From Pythium myriotylum (lineage: Eukaryota > Oomycota > Peronosporomycetes > Pythiales > Pythiaceae): a stretch of 64,000 nucleotides of DNA. The first letter of the stretch is position 1; each line of letters starts with the position of its first letter. The stretch lies in the NCBI GenBank assembly GCA_023091665.1, contig JALJCQ010000016.1, positions 124,001 to 188,000 on the forward strand, given 5' to 3'. Of this stretch, positions 1-11,986 are shown piece by piece. The notes below the pieces were generated by a model. That model was not told where the DNA came from. It ran no database searches and saw nothing but the letters and a program-made list of their open reading frames with translations. The position numbers and the translations under genes were made by a program.

Positions 1-1344
1 CAACTGATGATGGAAGCCAGTTTTCGCAGTTCAAGACAGACTCTTCGGAAACATGCAGCCGTCCCGATGAATCGACTGCGCAGCGATTTCGTGTGTACGA
101 CAGCTTCATTCGCCAGGTGGGGTAGTCGAAGCATCGCGCTCTCAGATGCGGGGTTTTGACCTGATAATCCCTCCATCAGGTCGGAGCACGCTTACTGGAG
201 CGTCGCAGTAGTGGGACTTACGTGACGAGCGAGAGCAAATTGGTCCGTCTAATTAACGACATTTACGACGCACGCACCGATGATTTGGTAAGTGTTCTTA
301 ACCCAAGCAGGCCAGGAAAGGAGTTGATGCTCATTAGGGCCCGGATAAGCTTGTAGACGAGGGCTCAACAGCCACAACGAGTACATTTTCCCAATCTTCC
401 ATGCCGTTCGCTGCATTCGTGCATCTCTATCTCAAGAATCGCTTTGGGCTCATTGCACTTGTCGAGTTGCAAGCTCTGGAGTTGATTGAGGGGCTCGACG
501 CGCACAAGTCGCGGCTCGATGTTGAACTGTTCATTCAATTTCTCACTGGCCACTACAATGAGACAGCTCTCGTTTTCTTTTTCCGGGCTCGAGACGCAGT
601 GCAGGTAGGAAACCTATGAAGTGAGCAAAGCAGTCGTACGGTAACTCTGCAGGCTCCTCTGTAGAATGAGGTCGCGATGGCGCGAGCGCTGTTCCGACCA
701 ACCTCGACAGCGTCTGCTCGGAGGCGGCGCAGCGATGCCCAGCGCCAAAGGCGTGGATCGAGTAATGGAACATCTCTTGTGTGGCTATCAATGGTACAGG
801 TTGATCGCGCTGCCCAAGCTGCTTTCGGATCGAAGAACGAAGACTCTTACTTGAAGGTATGAACCACCGTGGAGTGTTCGGCGGAGTACTTGTCACTCTC
901 ACAATCGCGTATTAGTTTGTACACAACGCCCAGGCTTATATTGCTACTTTGGCTTCGAGGCGAGCCGCTCGTGAGACGCTGGAAGTGCAAGAATTTCTGG
1001 TGCTTGCAATGCGAACGCACATCGACACCGTACAGTGTGGCTCAGAACGAGCATTCTCTATCAGCTCCGCCAGTGGCCATGACGGCCATGAGGACTCGGA
1101 GATTTCTCCGTGTCCATCGCCATTGCCACCACCTCCTCCACCTCGTGCGCTCGGGAGTCTCGTTCGGCTCCCGGTGTCTCAGCCGACCGTTGGTGACCGA
1201 TTCCGGAGAACTGAGGCCACCTGTCCGTCATTCGTCCTTCATGCAAGGCCAGTCGAGAGTAGCGAAGTTCATCTAAGCGACGACACGCAGAGCCGCCTAA
1301 GCTCGCTGCTGAAGCGGATGGAGAAGAGACAGGCGGCGAACTGA
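1..1344 (+). CDS. 3' part of an unrecognised multi-exon protein gene (5' truncated)
   Basis: Five exons fit one frame: <1-116, 180-287, 338-604, 665-856 and 934-1344 (TGA). All four introns are GT-AG, 50-77 bp, all phase 0. The first two bases belong to a codon begun outside the window. The visible 363 residues begin in a Ser/Asp-rich stretch, then have a helical region (exons 2-3, with LYLKNRFGLIALVELQALEL) whose pattern resembles helical modules I associate with large protist coiled-coil proteins, an Arg-rich patch in exon 4 (ARRRRSDAQRQRR), and a long helix at the start of exon 5. A run of six prolines follows, and the protein ends LSSLLKRMEKRQAAN. I do not recognise the family and assign no function. 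The exon structure is well supported because five separate open stretches join in phase. Confidence 0.6.
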
Positions 1345-1422
1345 CCGCATTCGTGCAACACCTTGAGCTTGTCGACTCGTCGCACATTGAGCAATCGAAT
1401 GGCTACATAAATGACTCTTTTG

Positions 1423-1453
1423 ATTGGTTTAAATATCAATGTTTTCAGCCAAT
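1423..1453. promoter_or_regulatory. Pair of opposed CCAAT boxes upstream of GCN2
   Basis: ATTGG at 1423-1427 and CCAAT at 1449-1453 lie 80-110 bp before the GCN2 start at 1533, inside the 188-bp spacer after the preceding gene. CCAAT is the NF-Y site; the placement fits a proximal promoter. Confidence 0.4.
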
Positions 1454-1532
1454 CCTCGAATTTGTACCGTATTCCTGGCACTGGTGATCCCATGACTTGA
1501 CGGAGTGAACCGGTGATCGAGCACACTCGAGC

Positions 1533-4500
1533 ATGGCCAAGAAGAAGACCAAGAAGAAAGGTGAGCGGCCAAGCCGGCGCCCTCGACGCGCCTCGTCTCT
1601 ACACACTCTCGTGTAGAGCTCTCTCTCACGCGCCGATGCATGTGCGTAGATCCCGCCTCCGTGGCCCACCAGGAGCCCGTCGCGGCGCTCGACGCGGCCA
1701 CGCTGCAGGCCGCGTGCGAGATGCAGCTCCAGGAGATGGAGGTGCTGCAGGCCATCTTCGACCGCGACCTCATCGTCAAGTCGTCCACGCCACTCTACGC
1801 ACACATCTTCAGCATCCACGTGCTGTGCGAGGCGCTGCAAGGCTCGCAGACGAGCGCCACCCAACGCGAGTCGGCCGAGATCGTGCTCCACTTTGACCTC
1901 GGCAAGGGCTACCCGATTAAGACTCCGCCCAACATCGAAGTCGAGAACAAGCACGGACTCTCGGACGACGAGGTCGCTCGTCTGCGCGAAGAGATGGAGC
2001 GGCTTGCACGAGATAAGTTGGGCGATGTCATGGTCTACGATCTCGTCATGCACGCGACCGAATTCGTGCAGGAGCACGTGAAAGACCAGTCGTCATTCTT
2101 CGACCAGATGATGCAGCGCCAGCAAGACCGTGAGGTCGAGCTTAAGCGCGAGGAAGAGCAGTTGCAGCAGCTCGAAGAAGAAGAAGCGCTCGCCCGAAAC
2201 CAGGAAATCCTCGCGATGATTGACGCCGAGCGCCGCAAGAAGCTGGAGGTCAAGAAAAACCAGAGCTTGAGGCGGCGTCGGCGGCGACATCGCTCGAGTA
2301 TTGATATTCGTGCAGACGGTGATGACCAAAGCAGCACATATCGCTCGTATGATGGAGACGGCGCTGATGACGATGATCAGTACAGCTACGAAGGAGGCGA
2401 GTTCGGGTCTGACGACGAAGATGACAGCTCAAGTGATCCACTCTCAGCTACAGTCAAAGGCTCGAGCTGGCCAACCAGTGGCGGCGATGCTTCAGCTGAT
2501 ACTGGTGGCACAGGTGATGCCAATGACTCGGACTCATCGGCATCTTCAGACTCGGACACAATTGCGACGGAACATGCTCACTCACGTTACCACAGTGACT
2601 TCAAGGAACTCGGTCTCCTTGGTCGAGGTGGAGGAGGTGAGGTTGTAAAGGCTCGGAACAGGTTGGACCGACAGCTGTATGCCGTGAAGAAGGTGAAGCT
2701 TGATCCCGAGGATCCAACGATGAAGAAGAAAATTTTACGTGAGGTAAAGACCATTTCGCGGATGCAGCATCGCCATATCGTGCGATATTTCCAGGCATGG
2801 ATCGAAGGAGACAATGGTGACGAATCGAGTGACAATTCGGACTCCGATTTCAGCGAATCCAGTGATGATAGCGACGATGGTAATCACGGAAAGTGTAACC
2901 CCAAGGACTGGATCGCCCCACGGCGACAGCGAAGTTTGGGAGAGAGCGAATCCAACGACGAAGAAATGGAATCAGAAAGCGCTGCAGGTAGCGACGACAA
3001 TGACGAGGATGAGGACGATGATGATGACGACTGGCTCGGCACCATGAGTAATAGCGTTCATATGTGGTCGAAATCAAAGAATAGCCGCAGAGGCAGCAAG
3101 TCGGACAGTCGTAGAAGGACCTCGAGTGGGTTTAGGTCCTCAAGTTACGTGTCCTCGACTCGGCTTGATGATGGATTTGAATGGGAAGCGATGGAAGAAG
3201 CAGACGTCGAAGATGATGACGATGATGATGACAGTGGAGGAGCGCGACGTGGTTTCAAACCAGTTCCACGCGTTCGGAAGATGGGTGAGAAGCTCTACAT
3301 TCAAATGGAGTTTTGCGAGGGAAAAGCGTTGCGAGAGGTCATCGATAAAGGTGTCCTTTGCCAAGAGCCAGACAAGATTTGGACACTATTCCGCCAAATC
3401 TTGGAGGCAATTGTGTATATTCATCGTCAGGGTATAATCCATCGCGACATCAAGCCTCCAAATATTTTCCTCGACGCAGAAGGAACTGTCAAACTCGGAG
3501 ATTTTGGACTTGCGATCAGACCGCAAACGATCGCTGCTGACGAAGATGAAGACGAGGGCGATGGTGGTGATGAAACTGGTACCAGCGAGGACCCCAAAGG
3601 AGGGTTTAAGCTGGGGGACTCTTCGACGAGCGCGTACCTTGCGCAGTCGAACGGATCGTCCGCCGCGCAGCAGTACGAACGTCTCAAGCTGGAGAATTTG
3701 GAGAGCACGCGGATGGCTCCTAGACAAACCCACGACTTGACTAGTATAACCACTGCGTCGTACGACCCTGGAGATAACATCACAACTGGTGTTGGCACAG
3801 CTTTCTATCGGGCGCCCGAGCAGGAACGCGAAGGCGAGAGATACAACCAGAAGGCGGACATGTTTTCACTCGGTGTTCTTTTCTTCGAGATGTGGTCACC
3901 ACCATTCACGACTTTGATGGAGCGAGCACAGGCACTCACTGGACTGCGCGAGAAGCATGAACTGCCGAAAGAGTCAGCATTGCCCGATAATGTCAAGCAG
4001 ATTGTGCTATGGCTTTGCCAACAGAACCCGAGCCTTCGACCCACTGCTGCCGAGTTGCTTGCGAGCCCACTCTTGCCGGCAAAGATGGAAGTGGAAGGAA
4101 CGTACCTACGAGAGGCTCTTGACACCCTCGCTAACCCTCAGGGCAAGTTCTTTGGTCAGCTCATCGACGCGCTGCTAACTCAAGAGCCCGGAAGCCATAT
4201 CGACTACACCTACGATCACTTAGAGACTGTCAAGATGCGTTCATATCAGAGCGAACTCCGCGTTCGCACGTATGTAAAGAGGACGTTGCAAAAGATCTTT
4301 GAACGCCATGGTAGCGTCGAACACGCGACACCTCTACTGATGCCTCGTCCCCCAGAAAACAACTACACAGGTGTGGCCCTTGCCACGCCTCAGAGTGCGT
4401 GCGCTCTGGTTGACTCCAGTGGTGTGTCCGTGACTCTTCCATTCGACCTGACAGAGCGCCTTGCACGGTTCGTAGCGCGACATAACATTTCCAGATTTAA

Positions 4501-6466
4501 ATGCTTCCAGTTCGATCGGGTCTATCGAAAGAGTATCGTCGGAGGGGGCCATCCAAGAGAGTTCATGGAAGCTGATTTCGATGTCATTTGGGATGACCGC
4601 GGTACGTTCCGGTTCCTCGAGTTGGAGGGTCTTCAGGTGGTGTCAGAAGTGATCAGCAGCCTTTCACCGTCTCTGGGCTCCTACTACTTGCGTTTCAATG
4701 ATGCCCGTGTGACCAAGGGTATTCTTGAGCTATGTGGTGTGGCAACAAATGGACGTCGAGAGTTTCTGAAGCTCCTTTCAAACGAGGTCTCAACCCACAT
4801 CCACGCTGGTGTTCCCTCGCGCATGTCGGCACCGATCAAAGCAGGTCGCTGGAAATTCTTCACGAAGAAACTAAAGGAGCACAACGTTCCACAAGACGCA
4901 ATCGACGCTTGCAGGCCATTCTTCTCGCTCCCGGCGGATCCTGTTGCGACGCTTGATATCCTGGAGGCAGAACTGCAAAAACTGCTCAATAAACGTGCAT
5001 CCCAACTCAAGGCAGGACACAAACCAGCAGATGATGACAGCAGCAAAGTTTCAACACAAAAGCAGCGTCAGAAAAAAGAACTCGCACTTCGTCGCATATT
5101 CCGTGACGCGAGTGACGGTATTGCAGCACTACGCAATTTACTCCAGGGAGTCGAGTTTTTGCGCCTGAAAGGTCCAATATGTACAAGAATCGACATCGGT
5201 CTGAGTCCTCGTCCCGAGAGGTACGCCTCCGGATTCATTTTCCAAGCTGTTCTCACTGGAAACCAGCAAACAGCAACGCTCCAACCAACGATGAAGGCAG
5301 GATCATCGATCACGACAGCATCGCAAGTCATTGCAGAAGGAGGTCGTTACGACCAGCTCGTGACACGTTTCAAGCTCCCAGCAGCGTACGTCAAGGCAAC
5401 AAATATTGCCGCAATGGGAGTGCGCTTCTCAGTTGATAAGATCGTTTCTTGCGTCTCAGCATCCCTTGCTACCCGAATGAGCACAGGAGGCGAGCTCAAA
5501 TGGCTAAGTGGTTGTGATGCAGCGGTCGCTGGTGGTCGTAGTGTGTTGATTTGCTCAGCAGGCAAGGCTGCCGACACAGTTCTTCAGCGAATGCAGATTG
5601 CAGTATTGTTTTGGTCCCAAGGAATCGGTGCAGACTTCCTCCACCCAGACCCATTGCACTTGGAGGATCTGGAAGAGTACTGCGCTCAGCAGCGCATTGC
5701 GTTCATGGTCATCGTTCAAACGCATTTAATGCGAGAGAAGAAGCAAGTCAAGGTGCGTTCGGTTCGGAATCCCTCTGAAGGTGACGCAGTCGTGAGTTGC
5801 ACCGCACTTGTTGAGTTTATGCAAGAACGATTGGTAATGCTGGCAGGTGGAGATTCGAGCAGCACAGATGGTCCGTCGGGGACTCCAACTCTTGGTACTA
5901 GTAGTGGAATCGGTGCTTCCGGTCGGGATCTACTTCACCACTCGTCATCGCACGCTGTTCCTACGCTTCAACCAGTCTTCGATGTTCGTGTGGTTGATGG
6001 AAAGTACTACTCGAAGGAAAATCGCAATTACAAGCAGATGGACACGCAGAAGATCGTGCGACGTGTTTCCAAGTGGATAACATCGAGCTTCTCGGCACGC
6101 GGTGAAGATGCGATGAAGGTTTTGTCCGTTGATCTTCCATTTGGTTTAATGCGGGAGCTATCGTCAGCGTTGATGGACCACGGTGTTGCCGGGATTGACA
6201 TCGTGTCTGCGAATAATCCTCGATATCGTAAGCAGATCCGATACACAGCTGACGAGATCCTGGCTCTTGATCCATCGGCAAATGGTCGCGTTGGTCGAGA
6301 GCGGTATCTGCTGCTGCACAGTTTAGTTGACGATCGGTATGATCTTATGTCACTCGTCCATTCCAACAAAAGCAGCAGCAGCACTAGCAGCAGCACAGCT
6401 AACAGCGGCGGCGGACATCGAAAGGGCGAGCGGGACAATCGCCACGTGAGTCGTCGCAATCCATGA
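1533..6466 (+). CDS. GCN2: GCN2-type eIF2alpha kinase (RWD, kinase, HisRS-like)
   Basis: Amino-acid-starvation kinase that phosphorylates eIF2alpha when its HisRS-like domain senses uncharged tRNA. Exons 1533-1560 and 1650-6466 give 1614 aa. The 28-nt first exon encodes MAKKKTKKK and ends in G; the intron (GTGAGC...GCGTAG) restores GAT in phase. Order: RWD domain (about residues 20-140, with YPIKTPPNIEVENKHGLSDD), charged coiled coil, Asp/Ser-rich linker, kinase from about 325 (glycine loop LGRGGGGEV, VKK lysine), HRDIKPPN, DFG, GTAFYRAPE, then a HisRS-like region (about 830-1300) and a C-terminal anticodon-binding-like part. A very acidic insert of about 160 residues splits the N- and C-lobes, as in other GCN2 proteins, and a second acidic insert lies between DFG and the APE motif. 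I see no pseudokinase domain between RWD and kinase, unlike yeast and animal GCN2. An ATG at 1640 would lose the Lys-rich start. Confidence 0.93.
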
Positions 6467-6667
6467 GGAGGTGAAAAGAGAGAGGCAGAGAGTCATGGCT
6501 TTGTGGCATGTAATCTATTGTGCAAATGCGTGCGTCACTCAGTTCCAATTCGTGGTTAAACATCACATGGGCAGCTCTAGTTAGTGTCAACTTGGAGGCC
6601 GAGGCGACGGAAGCTGCGGATCAGCAGACGAACATTCTTAGTGGGCGCCATGGAGCTAAAGAAGAAA

Positions 6668-7800
6668 TTAGAGGACGTACGAGTCAGCTTGCTGCGCGTA
6701 AATCTGCTCGACTTGCTTGCGAAACTCAGGGTTCTCGCCGTAAAACTTTTGCAGGGCGACGTTAAAAATCTGCAGACCAGAACATTCGATTAGACGGATT
6801 GCGACGGCGACTGCAAACATTTGAGAGAGAACGCACGTCGCTCGAGACATCGTGCTTCTTCATGGTCTCGAAAGTGATCTGCTCAACCTGGTCAAGGTAG
6901 CTGCCAACCATAAATGCACGATCAGTGAGCTTTCCCACAACAGACGGCAGTTGCCAGACACGTACATTTGCTGGAACTCCTCCATGGCCTTGGCTGGATC
7001 AGTGATACCCTCAGCGCGGGCATGCTTGAGCATTTCGCTCATAGCTTGCTCCATGCCTTTGGTCAGAATCGCCAGAATCTCGAGCGTCTTCTCTGGGGTG
7101 ATGTGGGCCGGGATCTCGGGCGGAGGGAAGACGCTGTGCATGAGGACTTGGAGCTCCTTCTGCAACTGCACGATCTCCTCATCGTCCGCGAATCGCTCCA
7201 TCGCGAGCGCGAAGGTTTCGCGGTCCCAGCCACGTGCGCCAACGACCTGCTGCTCGATGTTCTGAAGCACGTCGAAGAGCTGCTGCAGGAGTGTCTGCTT
7301 GTACTCTTCTTCGCCGAGCTCGATGTTCTGCGATTTGAGGTGCTGGCGGAACTGTTCGTCGATCTGAGGCAATTGCGACTATCAACCAAGACCACGGTCA
7401 GTCACACCACTCCATCGTCGCAGAGACACCGTCGTCCACGTACAAAGAGCTGCGAGATGCTGGCCTTGAGATCCACGAAGAACTGGGCGATGTCGTCGCG
7501 CGAGATGTCGTCCACGCGTCGCGCCGGGCCGGCGGTGGCCGGAGACGACGAGGCGTCCCACCACATCTTGCCCACGCCGATGAGCGCGCCGACGACGGCC
7601 ACGCCGGCGAGCACGCCCGTGACGTCGTTGGTGTGGTGTGGTGGGATCTGTCGCGAGGCCGTGGCGACGGCGCGCGTCTGCGGCGAGAAGAGCGACGCCG
7701 CGGCCGCGACATGGCGCGCGCTCTTCGTCGGCGCAGCGGCAGACGGGACGGCGCGCGTCGAGCGCTGCGCGGCGCGGCGGAGGATCGCGAGCATGGCCAT
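6668..7800 (-). CDS. Putative mitochondrial single-pass membrane protein, family unknown
   Basis: Four exons on the minus strand: 7800-7444, 7378-6966, 6900-6837 and 6769-6668, giving 311 aa. Introns are GT-AG (GTACGT, GTACGT, GTGCGT donors). Start ATG at 7800 is the first in-frame ATG of the exon; the open frame extends upstream without one that looks better. The first 55 residues are rich in Arg and Ala and lack acidic residues (MAMLAILRRAAQRSTRAV), a typical mitochondrial presequence. One hydrophobic segment follows (VTGVLAGVAVVGALIGVGKMWW, about 58-79; the middle part is the likely membrane span). The remainder is soluble and helical, rich in Glu and Gln, ending in QQADSYVL. I do not recognise the family. 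Mitochondrial location is inferred from composition only. Confidence 0.7.
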
Positions 7801-9513
7801 GGTGCTGAGATTGATTCGGGTGGTGGGGTGTCGTGACCTGGTCGTGACTGCATGGCCCAGACGTGTGGGTGGCGAGCAAAAACACAAACCTCCAATTTTT
7901 CGATGATGGGTGGATTCGGGTTTTCTAGTGCACTGCATTAGGTCCCTGGTGTCTAAAGTAGGACCTTGACATGCATGTGCAGGTGGATTGTCCAGCCTCG
8001 GCGTGCGTGGGCGGACGCTGGCTATCTGTGGAAGCGGCGGCGTTGGACGGTGCGCTCTCGCGTCGTTATGTGGGCGCGTGCGTAGGCGAGCGGATCCTTC
8101 GAAATTGGAAGCCTCGCGACGCTCTGGATGTATCCATGCAGTCAGCGCCCCCCGGAGCTTGAAGCATTTGACGACCGAAACCAGCTCGCGCGGACCAATG
8201 AGCGCCCATCCTGGCGAGCCCTCGGGCATCCAGAAACGACGACCGTGGGACTCGACCCACCAACCCCTGCAGACTCATCCTGACAGCGTGACCGGATCTC
8301 GTGGGCAGCGACGTGGAAGCTGATGGCGGCACCAGAGGCCCCCGAGATCGGAGCGCGAGTAACACCCGTCGGTCCCTCTCTCTATTGTCCATGTTGAGTA
8401 GGCATTCGGGACTCGGGCCAGAGGCGTACACTGTATTACTAGTAATAATCTCCACGTCATGTCTTGGAGGTGGACGAGAAGAAGGCGATTGTGCAGACGA
8501 CGAAGCGCTCCCAGTTGCCACCAAGAGAGCTTTCCGCGCCTGTGAAGAATGGAAACAAAGACAGCGAGGAAGCGAGCGGCCGAAGCAGCGTCCACGTTGA
8601 ACTAGGCGAACGAGAAGCGTTCGGTTCCCATGGTGGACCACCGTGTCGCGGATTCCTCCCTCCAGCAGGTTCTCGCCTGCGGGCGAGGACATCCACTTCG
8701 AGCCAGCAGCGCACCCACCGGCGCGAGAGCTCGGCGCGGTTGTCGCCGCGGCGAAAGCAGCTGGCGGGTTGAGCGAGGCCGAGCGCGTTGACCAACTCAG
8801 TCCGGATGGATACACTCGGAGAGCGGGACCTTCAACCTGCACGGCCGGAGCTCTCCTCGAAAGCAGCTGCGCGCGCGGAACGCTCTCCGTCTTGGTGAGT
8901 TTAGCCTAGTCTATGGCTCGGCGGTCTCGGCACTCGAGCCGGGCCACGTGCGCTGGGTTCTCGCAGCCACCGCAGCGCCCACCAGCTGACGGCCCAGCTG
9001 GGGCGCGCGAGTGATCCCAGCATCTCTGCCGCCGCGCCGAGGACCCTGGGACACCCCTCGCGTGTCGTGACCTGGTCGTCGCCGTGGCCGAGGATGAGAA
9101 GCGCCGCTCGCTGTCGCAGTGGCGGCCTCGGCGCGGCGGACCAGCTCTGTCCGGCGCCCCCTGGGCTCGAGACAGCGAGTGGCGGCGGCTTTCTTCCCGG
9201 CTGGGTCGTGGGGCGGCGCGAGAGAAAGGGCGAGCGGGCCAAACTGGCCCTCTGGCGCCAGCTGGTTCGAAGCGAAAAGCCCCCCTTCCGACTCGCAGAG
9301 AAGCCCGTACAAGCAAGCGACGACGCGACAACACCGCACCAGTCAAATTGGGACTGTACGGGTATCATAGCAGCGGCCGCGCTGGCATTACATAACTCAA
9401 TTTGCCAGGAAGCGAGGAGCCGCCGCGTGCGATCTCTCGCCTTTCTTACTACGACCATTCACGCGCCACACGCCTACGCGCCGTCGTCGCCGTCTTCGTC
9501 GTCGTCCACCACC
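7801..9513. other. 1.7-kb GC-rich spacer between divergent genes, no supportable gene
   Basis: This stretch separates the minus-strand gene starting at 7800 from the bZIP gene starting at 9514. It is very GC-rich, so several long open frames occur by chance on both strands (for example 8066-8842 minus, 8301-8600 and 8643-8909 plus). None shows a recognisable domain, a consistent codon pattern, or splice partners that I could join in phase. ATTGG at 9347-9351 may be a CCAAT box for the bZIP gene. The last few hundred bases are probably the bZIP promoter and 5' leader. Confidence 0.5.
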
Positions 9514-10941
9514 ATGTCCACAGGCCTCCACGCCGCGCGCGAGGACCTCCACCTCCCGCACATCCCCACCAGCCAGGGCTACCTCCACGCCGACGCGCCG
9601 CACTCGATGCTCTCCAAGCCGCTCTCGCTCAGCCCGCGCACCTTCGGCATGGAAGATCTCCGCGACTTTTGCGGACCCCTCGGCACCTTCAAAACCGGCC
9701 TCACGCCGCGCGTCTTCTCCACGGGCCTCACGCCGCGATCGGGCTTCACGCCGCGCTTCACCACGGGCTTCACGCCGCGCATCGCCACGAGCGGACTCTC
9801 CGGACCGGACACTAACTCGTTCTTTAGCCGAAACACCGGGTTCTCGCCGCGCCAGAACGATGGCGTCTCCAAGATCTCCCCGACCGGGTTCACCCCCAAG
9901 GACATGTCGGGCATGAAGGTGCCCATGCGCTTCCCTAACTCGTTCGCCGCGACCCCGCAGAAGATGGAGCCGCAGCACCACCACCAGCAGCAGCCCATGT
10001 CGCAGCCCATGCAGCACAAGGCCATGCACGCGCCTCCCGCCCAGCAGCCACACATGCAGCACATGCAGCCGCCTCAGCAGCAGCAGCACCCCGAGATGAA
10101 CCACATGAGCATGATGTACGACTACATGCACCACCGCCCAACGATCCCGCAGCAGACCATGATGGCCGCCAAGCCGCCGCAGCAGAGTGTGAGCCCGAGC
10201 ATGTCGGAGGATGGCGACCCGGAGGACCTCGACGAACGCCGACGAATGAAGAACCGTGAGCGTGTCCGCAAGTGCCGCAAGCGCAAGCAGGACCGCCTCA
10301 ACTTCCTTGAGGACCGCACAGCCGAGCTCGAGAAGGAGAACGGCACCCTCCGCGCCAAGCTTGCGCGCAAGAGCGTCGGCGTCAAGTCGGAGCCGCTCAC
10401 TGAAGCCCAGGTGAAGGAACTGCGCAAGAAGCAGAACACCACCCTCGCGTCGTACGTCCGCGCGTACAACGAGTCTTCTGATGCCGCCTTTGCCACTGGC
10501 GCGAAAACCGTCTGGGCTGAGAATGCAGAGATCGTGTACGGTTCCAACGGCACGAGCATCGCTGGTGTTGACACCATCATCTCCAACAAGGCCGCCAGCG
10601 CTGCTGTCTTCAGCCAGTACAAGATCAAGAACTACCACGTGCAGTGGAAGGAGAGCTCCCAGGAGAAGTGCCTCGTCCACTGGGAGATCGAGGCCATCCT
10701 GAAGAAGGGCGCCCGCAACGACGTCCCGCTCACGGCCCCATTCGCCGAGCTCGCAGCCCACTACGGCGATGACGAGGTTGTCACAATCCACGCCATCTCT
10801 CACCTGACCTTCGATGAAGGCAAGATCGTGGAGGAGACCCGCCAGCTCAACCTCTCACAGATGGCAGACTCGATTCTCAACAAGTTCGCCGCCGAAGCCG
10901 GCAAGGCCTCGGAGATCCTTCGATGCCTCATGAAAGCGTAA
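9514..10941 (+). CDS. bZIP transcription factor with C-terminal NTF2/SnoaL-like domain
   Basis: Single exon, 475 aa, start ATG at 9514 in a CCACCACC context; the frame stays open far upstream but without a better start. N-terminal third: seven copies of [SG]-[LF]-[TS]-P-[RK] (SLSPR, GLTPR twice, GFTPR twice, GFSPR, GFTPK) between about residues 38 and 130, each a possible proline-directed kinase site. Then a His/Gln/Met-rich low-complexity stretch (about 145-225). The bZIP basic region NRERVRKCRKRK and a leucine zipper lie at about 245-290. From about 300 to the end is a domain with the pattern of the NTF2-like/SnoaL fold (YVRAYNESSD, VWAENAEIVYG, HAISHLTFDEGKIVEETR). The basic region keeps the canonical Asn but has Val and Cys in the following core positions. 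Nuclear DNA-binding protein; targets unknown. Confidence 0.85.
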   Translation: MSTGLHAAREDLHLPHIPTSQGYLHADAPHSMLSKPLSLSPRTFGMEDLRDFCGPLGTFKTGLTPRVFSTGLTPRSGFTPRFTTGFTPRIATSGLSGPDTNSFFSRNTGFSPRQNDGVSKISPTGFTPKDMSGMKVPMRFPNSFAATPQKMEPQHHHQQQPMSQPMQHKAMHAPPAQQPHMQHMQPPQQQQHPEMNHMSMMYDYMHHRPTIPQQTMMAAKPPQQSVSPSMSEDGDPEDLDERRRMKNRERVRKCRKRKQDRLNFLEDRTAELEKENGTLRAKLARKSVGVKSEPLTEAQVKELRKKQNTTLASYVRAYNESSDAAFATGAKTVWAENAEIVYGSNGTSIAGVDTIISNKAASAAVFSQYKIKNYHVQWKESSQEKCLVHWEIEAILKKGARNDVPLTAPFAELAAHYGDDEVVTIHAISHLTFDEGKIVEETRQLNLSQMADSILNKFAAEAGKASEILRCLMKA

Positions 10942-11188
10942 AACGACTCCGTTCTACATTTACCTCGCCACCGAGTTGTGGCGACGTACCCAGCCATCGG
11001 CCCCCCCTCTCTTTGTACTCGAGCAAAGGCTCGAAGGACCGACGTAGATTCCAAAACCAGAACCCCCTTGTAATATAGTAGTGCTAGCCATCACCACATT
11101 CATTTTCCTTCTTTGGGTAGAGTTGAAATCCAGGGAAAAATTCGATCGACTCTTTACAATGATCGTCTATCGCACGGGCGGTGCTCGA

Positions 11189-11798
11189 TTAGTGGGACGG
11201 CTGGGCAGCATTAGGAGTTTCTTGGCGCGCAACACCTGCAATAGAACGCGCTCATCAGTTTAGAGACGAGTGTCAAGGCGAAAGAGAAAACAAGTCGACC
11301 GCATTCATACCAGCAAACACGGACTTCAGCGTCGCCAGGTTGTTGGCCGCCACAATTTCCTCCGGGACGTCGCTCATCTCGTTCAGCTCCTACGCAGATC
11401 CGCACCGGAGAATCGTCCATTATTTCTGCACCGCGTCATCATCGCTGGGACCAGCTCACCTCAATCTCCTTAAACGAGCCGACGTATTGGATGCCGGAGC
11501 CGTCGGCGTTCTGGACAAAGACCTGGGGGTAGTTGCCGCGCACGTTGCTGATTTCGAAGTATCGGTCGCGCGTGCCGCGGTTCTCGTCCGCGCTGCAGTC
11601 GATCTCCGTGAAGACGATGCGGTTGCCCGTGAGGATCTGCTTGGTCTTGACGATTTGGTTCTTCTGGTCGGCGTTGGACGACATCGAAGACGAGAGAAGT
11701 ACACACTCCTAGAGACATGAGAGATACAGAGAGAGATCGTCAGCGTGAGCGCTCTGGCGGCTGCGTGGGGCGTCGGGTGAACCCACTTTGGTCGCCAT
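11189..11798 (-). CDS. SH3BGRL-like thioredoxin-fold protein
   Basis: Four exons: 11798-11787 (only 12 nt, MATK), 11708-11460, 11389-11311 and 11235-11189 (TAA), giving 128 aa. All introns are GT-AG and the phases match. The fold is that of the SH3-domain-binding glutamic-acid-rich-like family: a first strand followed by SSSMSSNADQKNQIVKTKQ, strand VFTEIDCSADENR, then GNYPQVFV with the cis-proline, and a short Glu-rich tail (KEIEELNEMSDVP). The glutaredoxin CxxC is absent, as in SH3BGRL proteins, so a redox role is unlikely; a small cytosolic adaptor is inferred. The only part with a long open frame is exon 2, so simple ORF calling would miss both ends. Confidence 0.8.
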
Positions 11799-11957
11799 GG
11801 TCGTGGGATTCGTTGGCGAGGTCGGCGGCAGATGATGGAGAGCGAAACAGGCCACGCGGACAAAAACCGGTAAATGAGATGACCCGGTTAAGTACGAAAG
11901 ACAGTTGTCGTACCTCACATGTTCTTCTAGGTACGATTCAGTAAGTTCGCACAACAA

Positions 11958-11986
11958 TGTAACCTTCCAACTGCTGGAGGGTTACA
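11958..11986. repeat. 29-nt inverted repeat (12-bp arms, 11 of 12 matching)
   Basis: Arms TGTAACCTTCCA (11958-11969) and TGGAGGGTTACA (11975-11986) are reverse complements except for one position, around a 5-nt loop. It lies 160 bp upstream of the SH3BGRL-like start. Could be a protein-binding palindrome or a chance hairpin. Confidence 0.5.

Noticed and set aside
8066..8842. 258-residue minus-strand open frame in the 7801-9513 spacer
   Set aside because: No domain, Ser/Arg/Pro-biased composition expected from GC-rich non-coding DNA, no splice partners in phase.
9397..10803. 468-residue open frame on the minus strand opposite the bZIP gene
   Set aside because: Leu/Arg/Gly-rich mirror of GC-rich third positions; no domain, and the plus strand has a clear bZIP.
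11460..11708. Glutaredoxin call for the SH3BGRL-like protein
   Set aside because: Thioredoxin fold but no CxxC active site; matches SH3BGRL layout instead.
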